A stretch of 64,000 nt of DNA from Devosia sp. 67-54 (GTDB taxonomy: Bacteria > Pseudomonadota > Alphaproteobacteria > Rhizobiales > Devosiaceae): positions 124,001 to 188,000 of the forward strand of contig NZ_MKVA01000008.1 in the NCBI RefSeq assembly GCF_001899075.1, given 5' to 3'. Each line of letters starts with the position of its first letter. Within the stretch, counting starts at the first letter, position 1. A program made the translations under genes and the position numbers. The notes beneath the pieces were generated by a model. It had not been told where the DNA came from, made no database searches, and saw only the letters and a list, made by a program, of their open reading frames with translations. This document shows, one piece after another, positions 41,708 to 50,101 of the stretch.

Positions 41708-44344
41708 ATGCCTGCAACGCCGACCGCTCCGACGATTGCCATCACCGCGCGTACGCCGCTCTATCTGGCAGTGGGGCTGCTGGCGGGCGCCGTGATCGCG
41801 CTCCAGATTGCTATCATGCGGGTCTTCGCGGTGGGGAGCTGGGCGCATTTTGGTTCGCTCGTGGTCAGCCTGGCGCTGCTCGGCTTCGGCCTGTCGAGCG
41901 TCGTCATCTTCGTCGTACGCGGCTGGTTCGACCGGCATTGGCGCGGCGCCGCCGGCACCGCGCTGCTGTTGCTCGGACCGCTCGCGGTCGCCGCCAATCT
42001 CACCGCGCAGGCGGTGCCGTTCAACGCTATCTTCCTCGTCTCCGATCCGAGCCAGGTGTGGCGGCTTGCGGCGAACTTCGTGCTGTACCTACTGCCGTTC
42101 CTTGCCGGCGCGATGGTCCTTGGAATTGTGTTCCTGAGGAACCGCGAAGGCTTCGGCCGGGTGTACTTTGCCGATCTCGTCGGCTCCGGCGTCAGCGGCT
42201 TCGTCATTCTGATGGCGATGTACCTGCTTCCGCCCGAGCAACTGATCGCCGTGCCGCTGACGCTCTGGATGCTGAGTGCCATCCTCTGGTTCGGCCTGAG
42301 CGGGCACGTCTTCGGCAGCCTTGTCTCGTCGGTGCTCGGTATCGCCTGTGTCGGCGCCTATCTCTGGCTGCCGGGGTTAACCGGCATCCCGGACATTGCG
42401 ACATCGCAATACAAGGGCGTCGCCTATGCGCGGAACTTTCCGGACGGGCACCGCATCTATCGCTCGATCTCGCCGTTCGGCGACCTGCAGATCTACGCCA
42501 GCTCCTACATGCACTTCTCGCCGGGCCTGTCAGACAACGCGGCGTTCAACCTACCGGAGCTGCCGGGCAACTCGTTCGTCGCCATGTACATCGATGGCGA
42601 GGGACCGGAAGGCATCATGCATGAGCCGCCGGAGGAGGCGAATAACTACTTCCACTACCTGCCGATGGCGTTTCCCTACGTGCTGCGCAGCACGCCCAAT
42701 GCGTTCGTCGTGCAGTTCGGCGGCGGCATCTCGACCATGGCGGCACTGCATTCCGGTGCGAGGAGCGTCACCATCGCCGAGAGCAACCCGGCGGTGCTGC
42801 AGGCCTTCGACGATCCGGCGATCCGCGACGCCAGCAGCAGCATCCTCAGCGATCCGCGCGTGAAGGTGGTCGACTACGACGGCCGGCTTTATCTGAAGCA
42901 CACCATCAACCGCTACGACGTGATCGACCTGAGCCTCGCGGACTCGGTGGGTCTCTCCAATCCCGGCGGCTTCGCCATTACTGAGAAGTATGCGTACACG
43001 CGCGAGGCGATGGTCGACTACATGCGGGCGCTGAGCGACGACGGCATCCTGTCGATCACGGCGTGGAACAAGGAAGAGCCGCCCAAGTCGATCCTGAAAC
43101 TCTATTCTACCCTGGCCGATGCGGCCAGGCAGTTCGACCCGACGACCGCGTCGCGCTCGATCTTCGTCGCCTCGGGCTATCTGTCGACAACGACGCTCCT
43201 CTACCGCAAAGGCGGCTTCACCGACGCGGAGATCGACAAGCTGCGCAAATACACGAGCTCGATGTCGTGGGACGAGATCTACTCGCCCGGCTTTGCCGTC
43301 GACGACAGCGTGACGCCGACTATCCTCGCGCAATACGAAGACTCGATCTTCGGCAGCGGCGATGCCGACGCGGCCAACCCGACGACGACCACGACGTCGT
43401 CCGAAGTCGCGGACCCGACGCTCGACGTGCCGGACAGCGCCGACAACACCGGCACGGCCGAACCCGCGACCACGCTCGGCCGCCTGTTCTGGTACTGGAC
43501 ACTCGGGGGCGGCGCCATCGAGCACGCGCGCGACTACGTCTTCGACACGCGCCCGCTGACCAACGCTCGCCCGTACTTTGCCGCCTACGAGAAGTTCGAC
43601 GACCTGCCGCGGACCCTCGACCGGCTCGATCTGTTCCAGGACGATTGGGGTTACCTGTTGCTCTGGGCGACGCTGGGCATCGCTGCGGCGACCGCCACGG
43701 TGCTGATCGGGCTGCCGATGCTGATTGGCTGGCGCAGCGTGTTCGCGCGGGCGCCGGGCAAGCTCGGCACCATCGCCTACTTCGCAGCGCTGGGCCTCGG
43801 CTACATCACGGTCGAGGTCGGGCTGATCAGCCGCTTCGCCGTGGCGCTCGCCAACCCGACCATCTCGGCCTCGGTGCTGATTTCCGGCATGCTCGTCTTC
43901 TCCGGCATCGGCAGCTACTTCTCCGACCGCATCGTCGACGGCGCGAAAGTCATCCTGCCGCTGATCCTCGTCGGCATCGCGGTGCTGCTTTTCGCCTACG
44001 GGCTGTTCCTCGATCCGGTGCTCGACAAGATCGGCGCCTTGGCGTTCCCGCTGCGCCTGCCATGCTGCTTCGTGCTGGTTGCGCCGCCGGCGCTTCTCAT
44101 GGGCTACCCTATGGCGACGGCGATGGCGTGGCTTGCGCGGCTGGGCAAGGACCACATGTTCGTCTGGGCGTGGGGGATCAACGGCTGCTTCTCGGTCGTT
44201 GGCGCCGCGGCAGTGCCCATCATCGCCACAACCTTCGACCTTCCGGCGGTGCTCAAGGTCAGTGCGGCTGCTTACCTCATAGCCATCCCCGCATTTCTCG
44301 CGGTACTGCAGCCAGCGAGCAGGGCGAGCACGAGCATCTATTAA
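41708..44344 (+). CDS. Membrane-embedded spermidine-synthase-like protein
   Basis: An 878-residue protein from ATG 41708 (AGAGGAG 4 nt upstream; a GTG at 41687 is possible). About six membrane spans occupy the first 220 residues, then a soluble SAM/dcSAM-binding Rossmann domain (VVQFGGGISTMAALHSGARS, TIAESNPAV) and another group of spans at the C-terminus. This layout is that of the large bacterial spermidine-synthase-like membrane proteins; whether it makes polyamines is unproven. The aspartate-rich insert near residues 555-590 (TTTTTSSEVADPTLD) is low complexity. Confidence 0.8.
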   Translation: MPATPTAPTIAITARTPLYLAVGLLAGAVIALQIAIMRVFAVGSWAHFGSLVVSLALLGFGLSSVVIFVVRGWFDRHWRGAAGTALLLLGPLAVAANLTAQAVPFNAIFLVSDPSQVWRLAANFVLYLLPFLAGAMVLGIVFLRNREGFGRVYFADLVGSGVSGFVILMAMYLLPPEQLIAVPLTLWMLSAILWFGLSGHVFGSLVSSVLGIACVGAYLWLPGLTGIPDIATSQYKGVAYARNFPDGHRIYRSISPFGDLQIYASSYMHFSPGLSDNAAFNLPELPGNSFVAMYIDGEGPEGIMHEPPEEANNYFHYLPMAFPYVLRSTPNAFVVQFGGGISTMAALHSGARSVTIAESNPAVLQAFDDPAIRDASSSILSDPRVKVVDYDGRLYLKHTINRYDVIDLSLADSVGLSNPGGFAITEKYAYTREAMVDYMRALSDDGILSITAWNKEEPPKSILKLYSTLADAARQFDPTTASRSIFVASGYLSTTTLLYRKGGFTDAEIDKLRKYTSSMSWDEIYSPGFAVDDSVTPTILAQYEDSIFGSGDADAANPTTTTTSSEVADPTLDVPDSADNTGTAEPATTLGRLFWYWTLGGGAIEHARDYVFDTRPLTNARPYFAAYEKFDDLPRTLDRLDLFQDDWGYLLLWATLGIAAATATVLIGLPMLIGWRSVFARAPGKLGTIAYFAALGLGYITVEVGLISRFAVALANPTISASVLISGMLVFSGIGSYFSDRIVDGAKVILPLILVGIAVLLFAYGLFLDPVLDKIGALAFPLRLPCCFVLVAPPALLMGYPMATAMAWLARLGKDHMFVWAWGINGCFSVVGAAAVPIIATTFDLPAVLKVSAAAYLIAIPAFLAVLQPASRASTSIY

Positions 44345-45210
44345 CCGGAGTGCGTACCCACGATCTTGTCGCCCTCGAGCTTGGTGAACGGCACGAAGTT
44401 GACGATCGCGCCGCCGTAAATGTCGGACCGCGTCACGGTCACGGCTCCCGCCGTGTCGGTGCGCTTGGTGATCTTGAGCACGTGCTGCGCTCCGGGCGGT
44501 CCGATCGGGATGACCATGAGCCCATTGGGCTTGAGCTGCTTGAGCAGATCGGGCGGCACATGGTCGATACCGCACGTCACAATGATCTTGTCGAAGGGCG
44601 CAGCGTCCGCCCAGCCATAGTAGCCATCGGCATTCTGGCGCTGAATCGCCTTATACTCGGTGTACCCCTCGGCGATCAGGTCGGCGTAGACGCCGCCGGT
44701 ACGCTCGAACAGCGGCTTGATGATCTCGATCGAATAGACTTGGTCGGTAAGGTTCGAGAGATAGGCCGATTGATAACCGGATCCTGTGCCGATCTCGAGC
44801 ACGCGCTCGCCCTTCTGTACATCGATCGAATTGGTCATCCGGGCCACCGAATGTGGACCGGTGATCGTCACGCCAAAGCCGATGTCGAGATAGTGCACCT
44901 GATAGGCGCGGGTCAGATTGGGCGCGGTTACGAACCGTTCGCGCGGCACCATTAGGAAGGCTCGCTTGTTGCGAGTGTCCCAGACGTCGTGATGTGCGAT
45001 CAACTGCAGGAAGCGGTCGTAGCGCTCGCCCAGATAGCCCGGATCCTCCCCTCGGTTCTTGACCATCCAATCGATGAAGGCCTGCCTATCGTCGAAGGGC
45101 GGGCTGGCAGTCCAGTCGTAGGGCGTTGGAACAGAAGCCAAGGCGGCGTGAGGGAGGGCGGCTCCTGCGAGTGAAGCTGCTAGAACCCCAATGGCTGTGC
45201 GACGACGCAT
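44341..45210 (-). CDS. Exported protein-L-isoaspartate O-methyltransferase-like protein
   Basis: A 289-residue protein with an N-terminal signal containing RRRTAIGVLAASLAGAALP (Tat-like). The methyltransferase core has motif I VLEIGTGSGYQSAYLS and the PCMT pattern GPHSVARM and ERFVTAPN. PCMT repairs isoaspartyl damage using SAM, which is normally cytoplasmic, so an exported form is odd. Its stop shares TTAA with the stop of the convergent spermidine-synthase-like gene. Box 5 is upstream. Confidence 0.82.
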   Translation of the reverse strand: MRRRTAIGVLAASLAGAALPHAALASVPTPYDWTASPPFDDRQAFIDWMVKNRGEDPGYLGERYDRFLQLIAHHDVWDTRNKRAFLMVPRERFVTAPNLTRAYQVHYLDIGFGVTITGPHSVARMTNSIDVQKGERVLEIGTGSGYQSAYLSNLTDQVYSIEIIKPLFERTGGVYADLIAEGYTEYKAIQRQNADGYYGWADAAPFDKIIVTCGIDHVPPDLLKQLKPNGLMVIPIGPPGAQHVLKITKRTDTAGAVTVTRSDIYGGAIVNFVPFTKLEGDKIVGTHSG

Positions 45211-45274
45211 GGCGGCTCTCCCCTTGCAAGTCGCCAGGTTATGCAGTGCTCCTCACAGGAGCCTTTCGGCAAGC

Positions 45275-45288
45275 TTACAGCGCTGTAT
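45275..45288. promoter_or_regulatory. Shared palindromic box 5
   Basis: TTACAG-CG-CTGTAT; the inner TACAGCGCTGTA is a perfect palindrome. It lies 64 bp upstream of the methyltransferase ATG on the minus strand. The rest of the interval 45211-45437 shows no gene. Confidence 0.62.
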
Positions 45289-45437
45289 GATTTGAGCTAC
45301 TTCAGCTGCCGCGAGCGCGGGCGTGGCCAAAGTCGGGTCGCCACGAGACTGGGGAGACCGTGAGCACGGCGATCAACACCAGGCAGGGCCAGGCGACGAA
45401 GCGGACAACTTGCGCAGAGGGGACGGACGGGTGCCGT

Positions 45438-45932
45438 TCATTGCTTGCCTGAGAGACGGCTGGCAATCGCATTCATCTGGTCGATCTCGCGGCGCTGGCC
45501 GGCAGAAATCTCCGCGCAAAGAGACTTGAGCTCGCTATCATGGATCTGCGCTTCGCGGCACATCAGGATCGCGCCGGAGTGGTGAGGGATCATCGAAGCG
45601 ATGAACTGCATGTCGCCCACGGGCGTCTGGGTGCGGATGCCGGCGAGGCTCGCGATGAATACGAAAACGAAGCCCGCATAGAGCGCGATATTGGCGCGGC
45701 GGTTGGAATACATGCCGCGCATGGTCAGCAGCATGATCACGCCCATCGGACAGAGCATCGTCAACGACATGTAGAGCATATTGATGTTGTTGCGGAAATC
45801 GCCCCAGCTATCGATCATCGTGAACATGAGGACATACATGGCAGCGAGACTGAGAACCAGATTTGCAGCCAGCCACAGATAGGGGTGGCCGTGCGACCGC
45901 TGGTGCGCTCCCTGCATCTGATTGTGTGTCAT
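45438..45932 (-). CDS. DUF305-domain membrane protein
   Basis: A 164-residue protein with three predicted spans (WLAANLVLSLAAMYVLMF, MLYMSLTMLCPMGVIMLL, IALYAGFVFVFIASLAG) and a C-terminal DUF305 segment FIASMIPHHSGAILMCREA. The HH-plus-Met/Cys pattern of DUF305 is thought to contact metal, and these genes are common in copper loci. ATG 45932 has GGAG 6 nt upstream. Last gene of a four-gene run led by the CueR-type promoter at 47732-47762. Confidence 0.82.
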   Translation of the reverse strand: MTHNQMQGAHQRSHGHPYLWLAANLVLSLAAMYVLMFTMIDSWGDFRNNINMLYMSLTMLCPMGVIMLLTMRGMYSNRRANIALYAGFVFVFIASLAGIRTQTPVGDMQFIASMIPHHSGAILMCREAQIHDSELKSLCAEISAGQRREIDQMNAIASRLSGKQ

Positions 45933-45973
45933 GACTTTCTCCAAGGTTTGTAGAGCTGTTTCTCGAGCACTTG

Positions 45974-46714
45974 CTATTCGTCATCGTCGTCCTGGGCATT
46001 GAGGTTGTGTTCCTCCCAGAGATCCTTCGGGATCGCCGCACCGGTCTTGAAGCTGTAGTCGGCAACTCCGCTCAAGTCGGGCAGCACCGTGCAGACGAAG
46101 CTGAGGGCGTACCAGTTTCGTCCGCTGCGATATGCGCCGCCGTTTACAGTCATCGTCAGGTTGGCAAGCGATGTCTCGGCAAACGCCGCGGCCGAGACGG
46201 TGTCGGGGTTCGAGCCGTTGATCGAGCGCCTGATCTGTTCGGTCGACTCGATGTTGCAGAGTTGCGTGATGCGCTCGTAGCGATCAAGCGTCGACAGCGT
46301 CAGGCGGACCTCTGTGCTCGCGGGTTCCTTGAGGAGAGCCGTCGCGAATAGTCTGGTGGCGTGCGTCATGGAAGGGACGGCCGGCGGCGGCACCGAAGGC
46401 GCTCGTTGCCGCAAAGTTTCTTCGGGCTTCGCGATCGAGGCTTCGGCTCGCGGGAGCTGCAGTGGCGCGGGTTGCACCGATGGGAAGGGCAACGCCGGGG
46501 ACGGTTCCGTTACCCGCGCGTAGTCCGTTTCGCTCAGGACCTGCACATCGATCGGCTTGGGCGGCGGTAGGAGAATGGGACGTGCGGACCAGAGGTAGAG
46601 CAACGACATAAGGAGCGCGACATGCGCGACTGATGACGTCAAAAAACCGAACGACCGCTCGAGCCCACGCTCGGACGGATGCGGCAGGATATCGATAGCA
46701 AGCGAGGGCGCCAT
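45974..46714 (-). CDS. DUF930-domain protein with TonB-like N-terminus
   Basis: A 246-residue protein: one N-terminal span (SSVAHVALLMSLLYLW), a proline-rich linker (ILLPPPKPIDVQVLSE) and a C-terminal DUF930 domain (LDRYERITQLCNIESTEQI) with an acidic tail. DUF930 proteins are typical of Rhizobiales and have no assigned function; the layout resembles TonB-type periplasm-spanning proteins. In a minus-strand run between two DUF305 genes. Confidence 0.82.
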   Translation of the reverse strand: MAPSLAIDILPHPSERGLERSFGFLTSSVAHVALLMSLLYLWSARPILLPPPKPIDVQVLSETDYARVTEPSPALPFPSVQPAPLQLPRAEASIAKPEETLRQRAPSVPPPAVPSMTHATRLFATALLKEPASTEVRLTLSTLDRYERITQLCNIESTEQIRRSINGSNPDTVSAAAFAETSLANLTMTVNGGAYRSGRNWYALSFVCTVLPDLSGVADYSFKTGAAIPKDLWEEHNLNAQDDDDE

Positions 46715-46760
46715 CGGTGCCAGGACGGACCACTGGCGTGGTCCGTCCGAAGCTGCCTGG

Positions 46761-47195
46761 CTACTTTGTCTGCTTCTTCAGCCAGTCGAGCATCTCGGCG
46801 ATTTCCTTGGTCTGGGCATCAATGACGCTTTGCGCCATCTGCTTGACCCATGGATCGTCCCCATGGGCGAGTTCGGCCTTGGCCATGTCGATTGCGCCTT
46901 GATGGTGCGGGATCATCCCGCACACGAAAGCGACGTCGATGTCCTTGGCCATCATGCCCTCATCCATATGGGAGTTCATGTCGGCCATGCCCTTCATGAG
47001 GTCCTGATGGGCCTGATCCATGCTGGTCATGTCCATTCCCTTCATGTTGCCCATGTCCGGGTTGCCCATGGCGGTGGGCTTGCAGATGTCGGGCAGGTTG
47101 CGGCCTGCGTCGGTGGCATCGGCCGCAATGGAAGGACCCATGAAGGCGATAATCGAGGTCACCGCAAGAGCGGCGGTTGCAAGGTTGGTCGTCAT
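46761..47195 (-). CDS. Exported DUF305-domain protein, Met/Asp-rich
   Basis: A 144-residue protein with signal peptide (ATAALAVTSIIAFMG). A methionine-rich stretch (GNPDMGNMKGMDMTSMDQ) precedes the DUF305 motif CGMIPHHQGAIDMAKAE. Methionine clusters of this kind bind Cu(I) in other periplasmic proteins; here that is inference. ATG 47195 was chosen to begin the signal peptide. Confidence 0.85.
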   Translation of the reverse strand: MTTNLATAALAVTSIIAFMGPSIAADATDAGRNLPDICKPTAMGNPDMGNMKGMDMTSMDQAHQDLMKGMADMNSHMDEGMMAKDIDVAFVCGMIPHHQGAIDMAKAELAHGDDPWVKQMAQSVIDAQTKEIAEMLDWLKKQTK

Positions 47196-47260
47196 TTGAT
47201 TCTCGTGATCGTGAGGTTGAAATTGGACCCCCGCCGTGACGGGCGGGTTCAATGGCAACT

Positions 47261-47704
47261 TCAGACCATGGCCGGCGGTCGGAACGGCCGGATGATGATG
47301 GGCGCCGTCGGGACCATCATTGGACCGGCCATGGGCTCGGCTTTCGCCGTCGACAGAAAGGCCGGTGGGCTCGCCGGCGCAACTCCGAGCAGGCATTGAC
47401 CCATAAGGCAGCAGGATGGTCCTCGAGAGTCGCAGTGGTGGGCGCAGTTGGCATCGTGAGCGTCTGCCACCGCCATCTGCATCGGCATTGCGGCTGTGAC
47501 CATGAATGCCTTGTCAGCGGGCATAGGCTCCGTGCCCATGGCCACGGCGTGGGCCGACGCGCCAAGGGAAAAAAGGATCAGCAAAAGCAACACGCGAAAT
47601 TGCGGTGCAAGACCGGCAGCCATGTCGGTCAAACATCTTTTGAAGCGTCGGGTTCCTTTAGCCGCAGTCCTTTTGGCCGTGGTAGTCGCTCCAGCAATCG
47701 TCAT
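47261..47704 (-). CDS. Cys/His/Met-rich exported protein behind a CueR-type promoter
   Basis: Up to 147 residues (ATG 47704; alternatives are GTG 47710 and ATG 47623, the last giving the cleanest signal peptide FRVLLLLILFSLGASAHA). The mature part holds NCAHHCDSRGPSCCLMGQC and many methionines, a plausible metal-binding surface. The promoter 15-25 bp upstream has the MerR-family arrangement, so it is probably induced by Cu(I) or a similar ion. First gene of the DUF305-DUF930-DUF305 run. Confidence 0.65.
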   Translation of the reverse strand: MTIAGATTTAKRTAAKGTRRFKRCLTDMAAGLAPQFRVLLLLILFSLGASAHAVAMGTEPMPADKAFMVTAAMPMQMAVADAHDANCAHHCDSRGPSCCLMGQCLLGVAPASPPAFLSTAKAEPMAGPMMVPTAPIIIRPFRPPAMV

Positions 47705-47731
47705 GGTCACCCAATGATCGGCCCCATACCA

Positions 47732-47762
47732 AATATGGACCTTCCCATCATGGGAAGGTCAA
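47732..47762 (-). promoter_or_regulatory. CueR-type (MerR-family) promoter and operator
   Basis: On the minus strand TTGACC (47762-47757) and CATATT (47737-47732) are separated by 19 bp, the long spacer typical of MerR-family promoters. The spacer carries the perfect palindrome ACCTTCC-N7-GGAAGGT (47739-47759), the classical CueR operator form. It drives the metal-binding gene run at 47704-45438. No cueR gene is in the window. Confidence 0.75.
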
Positions 47763-47834
47763 GGGCGGCTTCATCGGGAGTGGGATTTCCATGCACCCTT
47801 GCCGCATCTGCGACGTTCTCGGGTAGCTGCGCCG

Positions 47835-48223
47835 ATGGATAGCTTGCTTTCCTGTTTGATCGTCTTCGGCGGCGCCGGCATCGGCGGGTCATTGCGCTAT
47901 GGCGTCAACACATTGGTGCTGCGCGTTCTCGGACCCGACTATCCGGTTGGTACGCTGATCATCAACGTCACGGGCTGCTTGGTGATGGGCGGTTGCGGCC
48001 CGGCTCGGCCTACGAGGTGACGTGCCGCAGCCTTGGCGCATCTTTCCTCATGACCGGCGTTCTGGGCGGCTACACAACGTTCTCCGCTTTTTCGCTGGAC
48101 CTGATGACACTATGGGAACGGGGAGAGCCCTGGCCAGCACTCGTCTACGGCCTGGCATCGGTCCTGGGCTCCGTCATTGCCGTCGGCGCTGGGCTCTTTC
48201 TTATCCGGAGCATAGCGGCATGA
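47835..48223 (+). pseudogene. crcB: crcB fluoride channel gene with two single-base frameshifts
   Basis: The N-terminal frame (GGAGIGGSLRYGVNTL, PVGTLIINVTGCLVMG) and the C-terminal frame (LMTGVLGGYTTFSAFSLDLM) are both typical CrcB, with the middle segment GLRGDVPQPWRIF in the third frame. One extra base near the GGG at 47987-47989 and one near the CC at 48046-48047 would restore a protein of about 128 residues. The indels sit in short homopolymers, so a sequencing error is possible. No fluoride riboswitch is seen upstream. Confidence 0.75.
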
Positions 48224-48251
48224 CCCACAGCCCGCTCCGGCGCGCCAACGC

Positions 48252-48458
48252 CTACCGACGCAAAGTGCGCGCGAGGCTCATCGCGACGACTGTCAGGCAA
48301 CCGGCAAGCAGCAGAGTTCCAACTAAGCCCTTTGGCACGCTCGTCCAAACCGACAGCACTCCGGTGATGGCGACCACCACCAAGATGGCGATGGCCAGGA
48401 ACTCGTCGTCGACGAACAAGCCAAAGAGTTCACCGGCAACAAGGCGAATGAGTTGCAT
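48252..48458 (-). CDS. Small two-span membrane protein
   Basis: A 68-residue protein with two hydrophobic helices (FLAIAILVVVAITGVLSVW and GLVGTLLLAGCLTVVAMS). Its ATG overlaps the stop of the larger membrane protein gene in a TGATG junction, so it is likely a small subunit of that protein. No named family recognised. Confidence 0.65.
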   Translation of the reverse strand: MQLIRLVAGELFGLFVDDEFLAIAILVVVAITGVLSVWTSVPKGLVGTLLLAGCLTVVAMSLARTLRR

Positions 48459-49201
48459 CAGGCAATGGCCCCCCGAAACTGCCGGATAAAGACAATGGCA
48501 GCAACACCGAAGACGAGATAGACCGCTACAAACGCAAGGATGACGAGATCGGCTCCTGGCCAATCGACGCCCAGGCCTTCTCCGGTCCAGAACGTGCCAA
48601 AAGCCGAGAGCAGAACCGCGACACCAAACTTCAGCGTGTTTTCGGGTACGCGCGCCAAAGGCTTATGGACCGTGACCGCAAGCAGCACCGTGAGAACGCC
48701 GGCGGCCAGTGCGCCGAGCGATGCCGGAACGACGAGGCCATGGTCGGTGCCGACTGCAATGACAATGAAGACGACCTCGAGGCCTTCAAGGACGACGGCC
48801 TTGAATGAAGTCAGGCCGGCAAGCCATTCGAGGCGCGCCCCCGGTCGCTGGCCGTCGGCCCGAAGCCGCGCCTCCTCGGCTGCGAACGCCTTGTCTTCAT
48901 CGTGAAGTGCAATCACGCCGCCATAGCGCAGGATCGCCTTTCGGAGCCAGCGCAGACCAAACAGAAGCAGCAGCACACCGATGACCAACTGCAGGATGTG
49001 GAGGGGCACCAGTCGCAGCAAAGGCCCGAACAGGCCGACAAGGACGACCAGCACGGCGACGCCGGCACCGGCTCCCACCAACGCCGGCCGCCATCCCTTT
49101 ATCGTGGAGGCTGCCAGGACGATGGTGAACGCCTCGACGAATTCAACCAGCGACGCAAGGAACGCCGCAACAACTGCGGGCCCGACGGTCGCCCACATCA
49201 T
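48458..49201 (-). CDS. Membrane protein with duplicated E-x-x-E motif (COG4280 type)
   Basis: A 247-residue inner-membrane protein of six or seven spans. It is built from two related halves: LVEFVEAFTIVLAAS (Glu20, Glu23) and VLEGLEVVFIVIAVG (Glu139, Glu142), each followed by a GVxxLLxxFG helix. Paired acidic motifs in duplicated helices are typical of cation transporters such as FTR1 and TMEM165-like proteins, but this COG4280-type group is uncharacterised. Operon with the RpiR regulator (start overlaps its stop) and the 68-residue protein. Confidence 0.75.
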   Translation of the reverse strand: MMWATVGPAVVAAFLASLVEFVEAFTIVLAASTIKGWRPALVGAGAGVAVLVVLVGLFGPLLRLVPLHILQLVIGVLLLLFGLRWLRKAILRYGGVIALHDEDKAFAAEEARLRADGQRPGARLEWLAGLTSFKAVVLEGLEVVFIVIAVGTDHGLVVPASLGALAAGVLTVLLAVTVHKPLARVPENTLKFGVAVLLSAFGTFWTGEGLGVDWPGADLVILAFVAVYLVFGVAAIVFIRQFRGAIA

Positions 49202-50100
49202 CGCGGTTCTCCTCTGCCGGCCTGCCGCGTGCCACGTCGACTCCAGCCGCGGTCGAGTTTGCCCCTGAGGTCCCCGAAGTCGGAAAGCGCCCCGAGAGCT
49301 GATTGTCCCTGGCGTTCAGCCAAGCCGGCCACCATCGCATCGAGTAGCACCATGGTTGCCCCGTGCGTCGCGAGGTGTCCCGCTTTGCCACGAGGGACCG
49401 TAAGGATGGCATCGAGTGGACCGTCAATCAGGGGACCGAGACTATCGCTGATAAGAACGATTCTGACGCCGACCTGCCGTGCCCGCTCGAGCGTCACCCG
49501 CACTTCACGGTAGAGAGGCGCATAGGCAATGATCATCACTGCATCGCGCGGCCGCAGCGCGAGAAGCCGGTCGGCAAGCGCTATTCCGGTGGCGTTGAGC
49601 GAGGTCGATCGGAGCCCGATGCGATTGAACTGCAGCGCGGCGTAGTCCGCCAAGGCCCCGGAAGGCCCAACGCCAAAGACATGTCGCATTGGGGATTTCG
49701 TCAGCGTCGACAACGCATCGCTAAATGACTTCGCAAAGTCCGGATCGTCGAAGGCGTTGAGGCTGTCCTGATGTACGGCGAGGACGTGTTCCAGAACGCC
49801 ACCCTTGGCGCCTTTGGCGGCCTTCAGCGTGCGCGCGAGGCGTTCGGCGGGCGGTGGCGTCATCAAGTCCTCGACGAACGCCGCACGCAGCTCGGCAAGG
49901 CTGCCATATCCCAGTGCCCGCGCGGTGCGCACGACCGTAGCGTCGCTGGTTCCCAATCGTTCGGCGATCTGCGCCGCAGAGCCAAGGATGGCGTCCTGCG
50001 GATGGCGGAGGAAATGCCTGGCCATCTTCTGCTCCGCAATGCGGAGCCCTGGCAGCGCAGCCTCAATGCGGGTCGTCAGCGCACTCATTCTCATCGCCAT
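49198..50100 (-). CDS. RpiR/MurR-family transcriptional regulator
   Basis: A 300-residue regulator (ATG 50100; 50094 and 50088 are also possible). N-terminal RpiR helix-turn-helix (GSAAQIAERLGTSDATVVRTA) and C-terminal SIS sugar-phosphate domain (HVFGVGPSGALADYAALQFN, VMIIAYAPLY). RpiR proteins usually sense sugar phosphates. Here it leads an operon with two membrane proteins, and two inverted repeats occupy the divergent promoter region, indicating autoregulation. Confidence 0.87.
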   Translation of the reverse strand: MAMRMSALTTRIEAALPGLRIAEQKMARHFLRHPQDAILGSAAQIAERLGTSDATVVRTARALGYGSLAELRAAFVEDLMTPPPAERLARTLKAAKGAKGGVLEHVLAVHQDSLNAFDDPDFAKSFSDALSTLTKSPMRHVFGVGPSGALADYAALQFNRIGLRSTSLNATGIALADRLLALRPRDAVMIIAYAPLYREVRVTLERARQVGVRIVLISDSLGPLIDGPLDAILTVPRGKAGHLATHGATMVLLDAMVAGLAERQGQSALGALSDFGDLRGKLDRGWSRRGTRQAGRGEPR

Positions 50101-50101
50101 G

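Noticed and set aside
47761-47834. Fluoride riboswitch before crcB
   Set aside because: The conserved riboswitch core is not present in the 74 bp before the gene.
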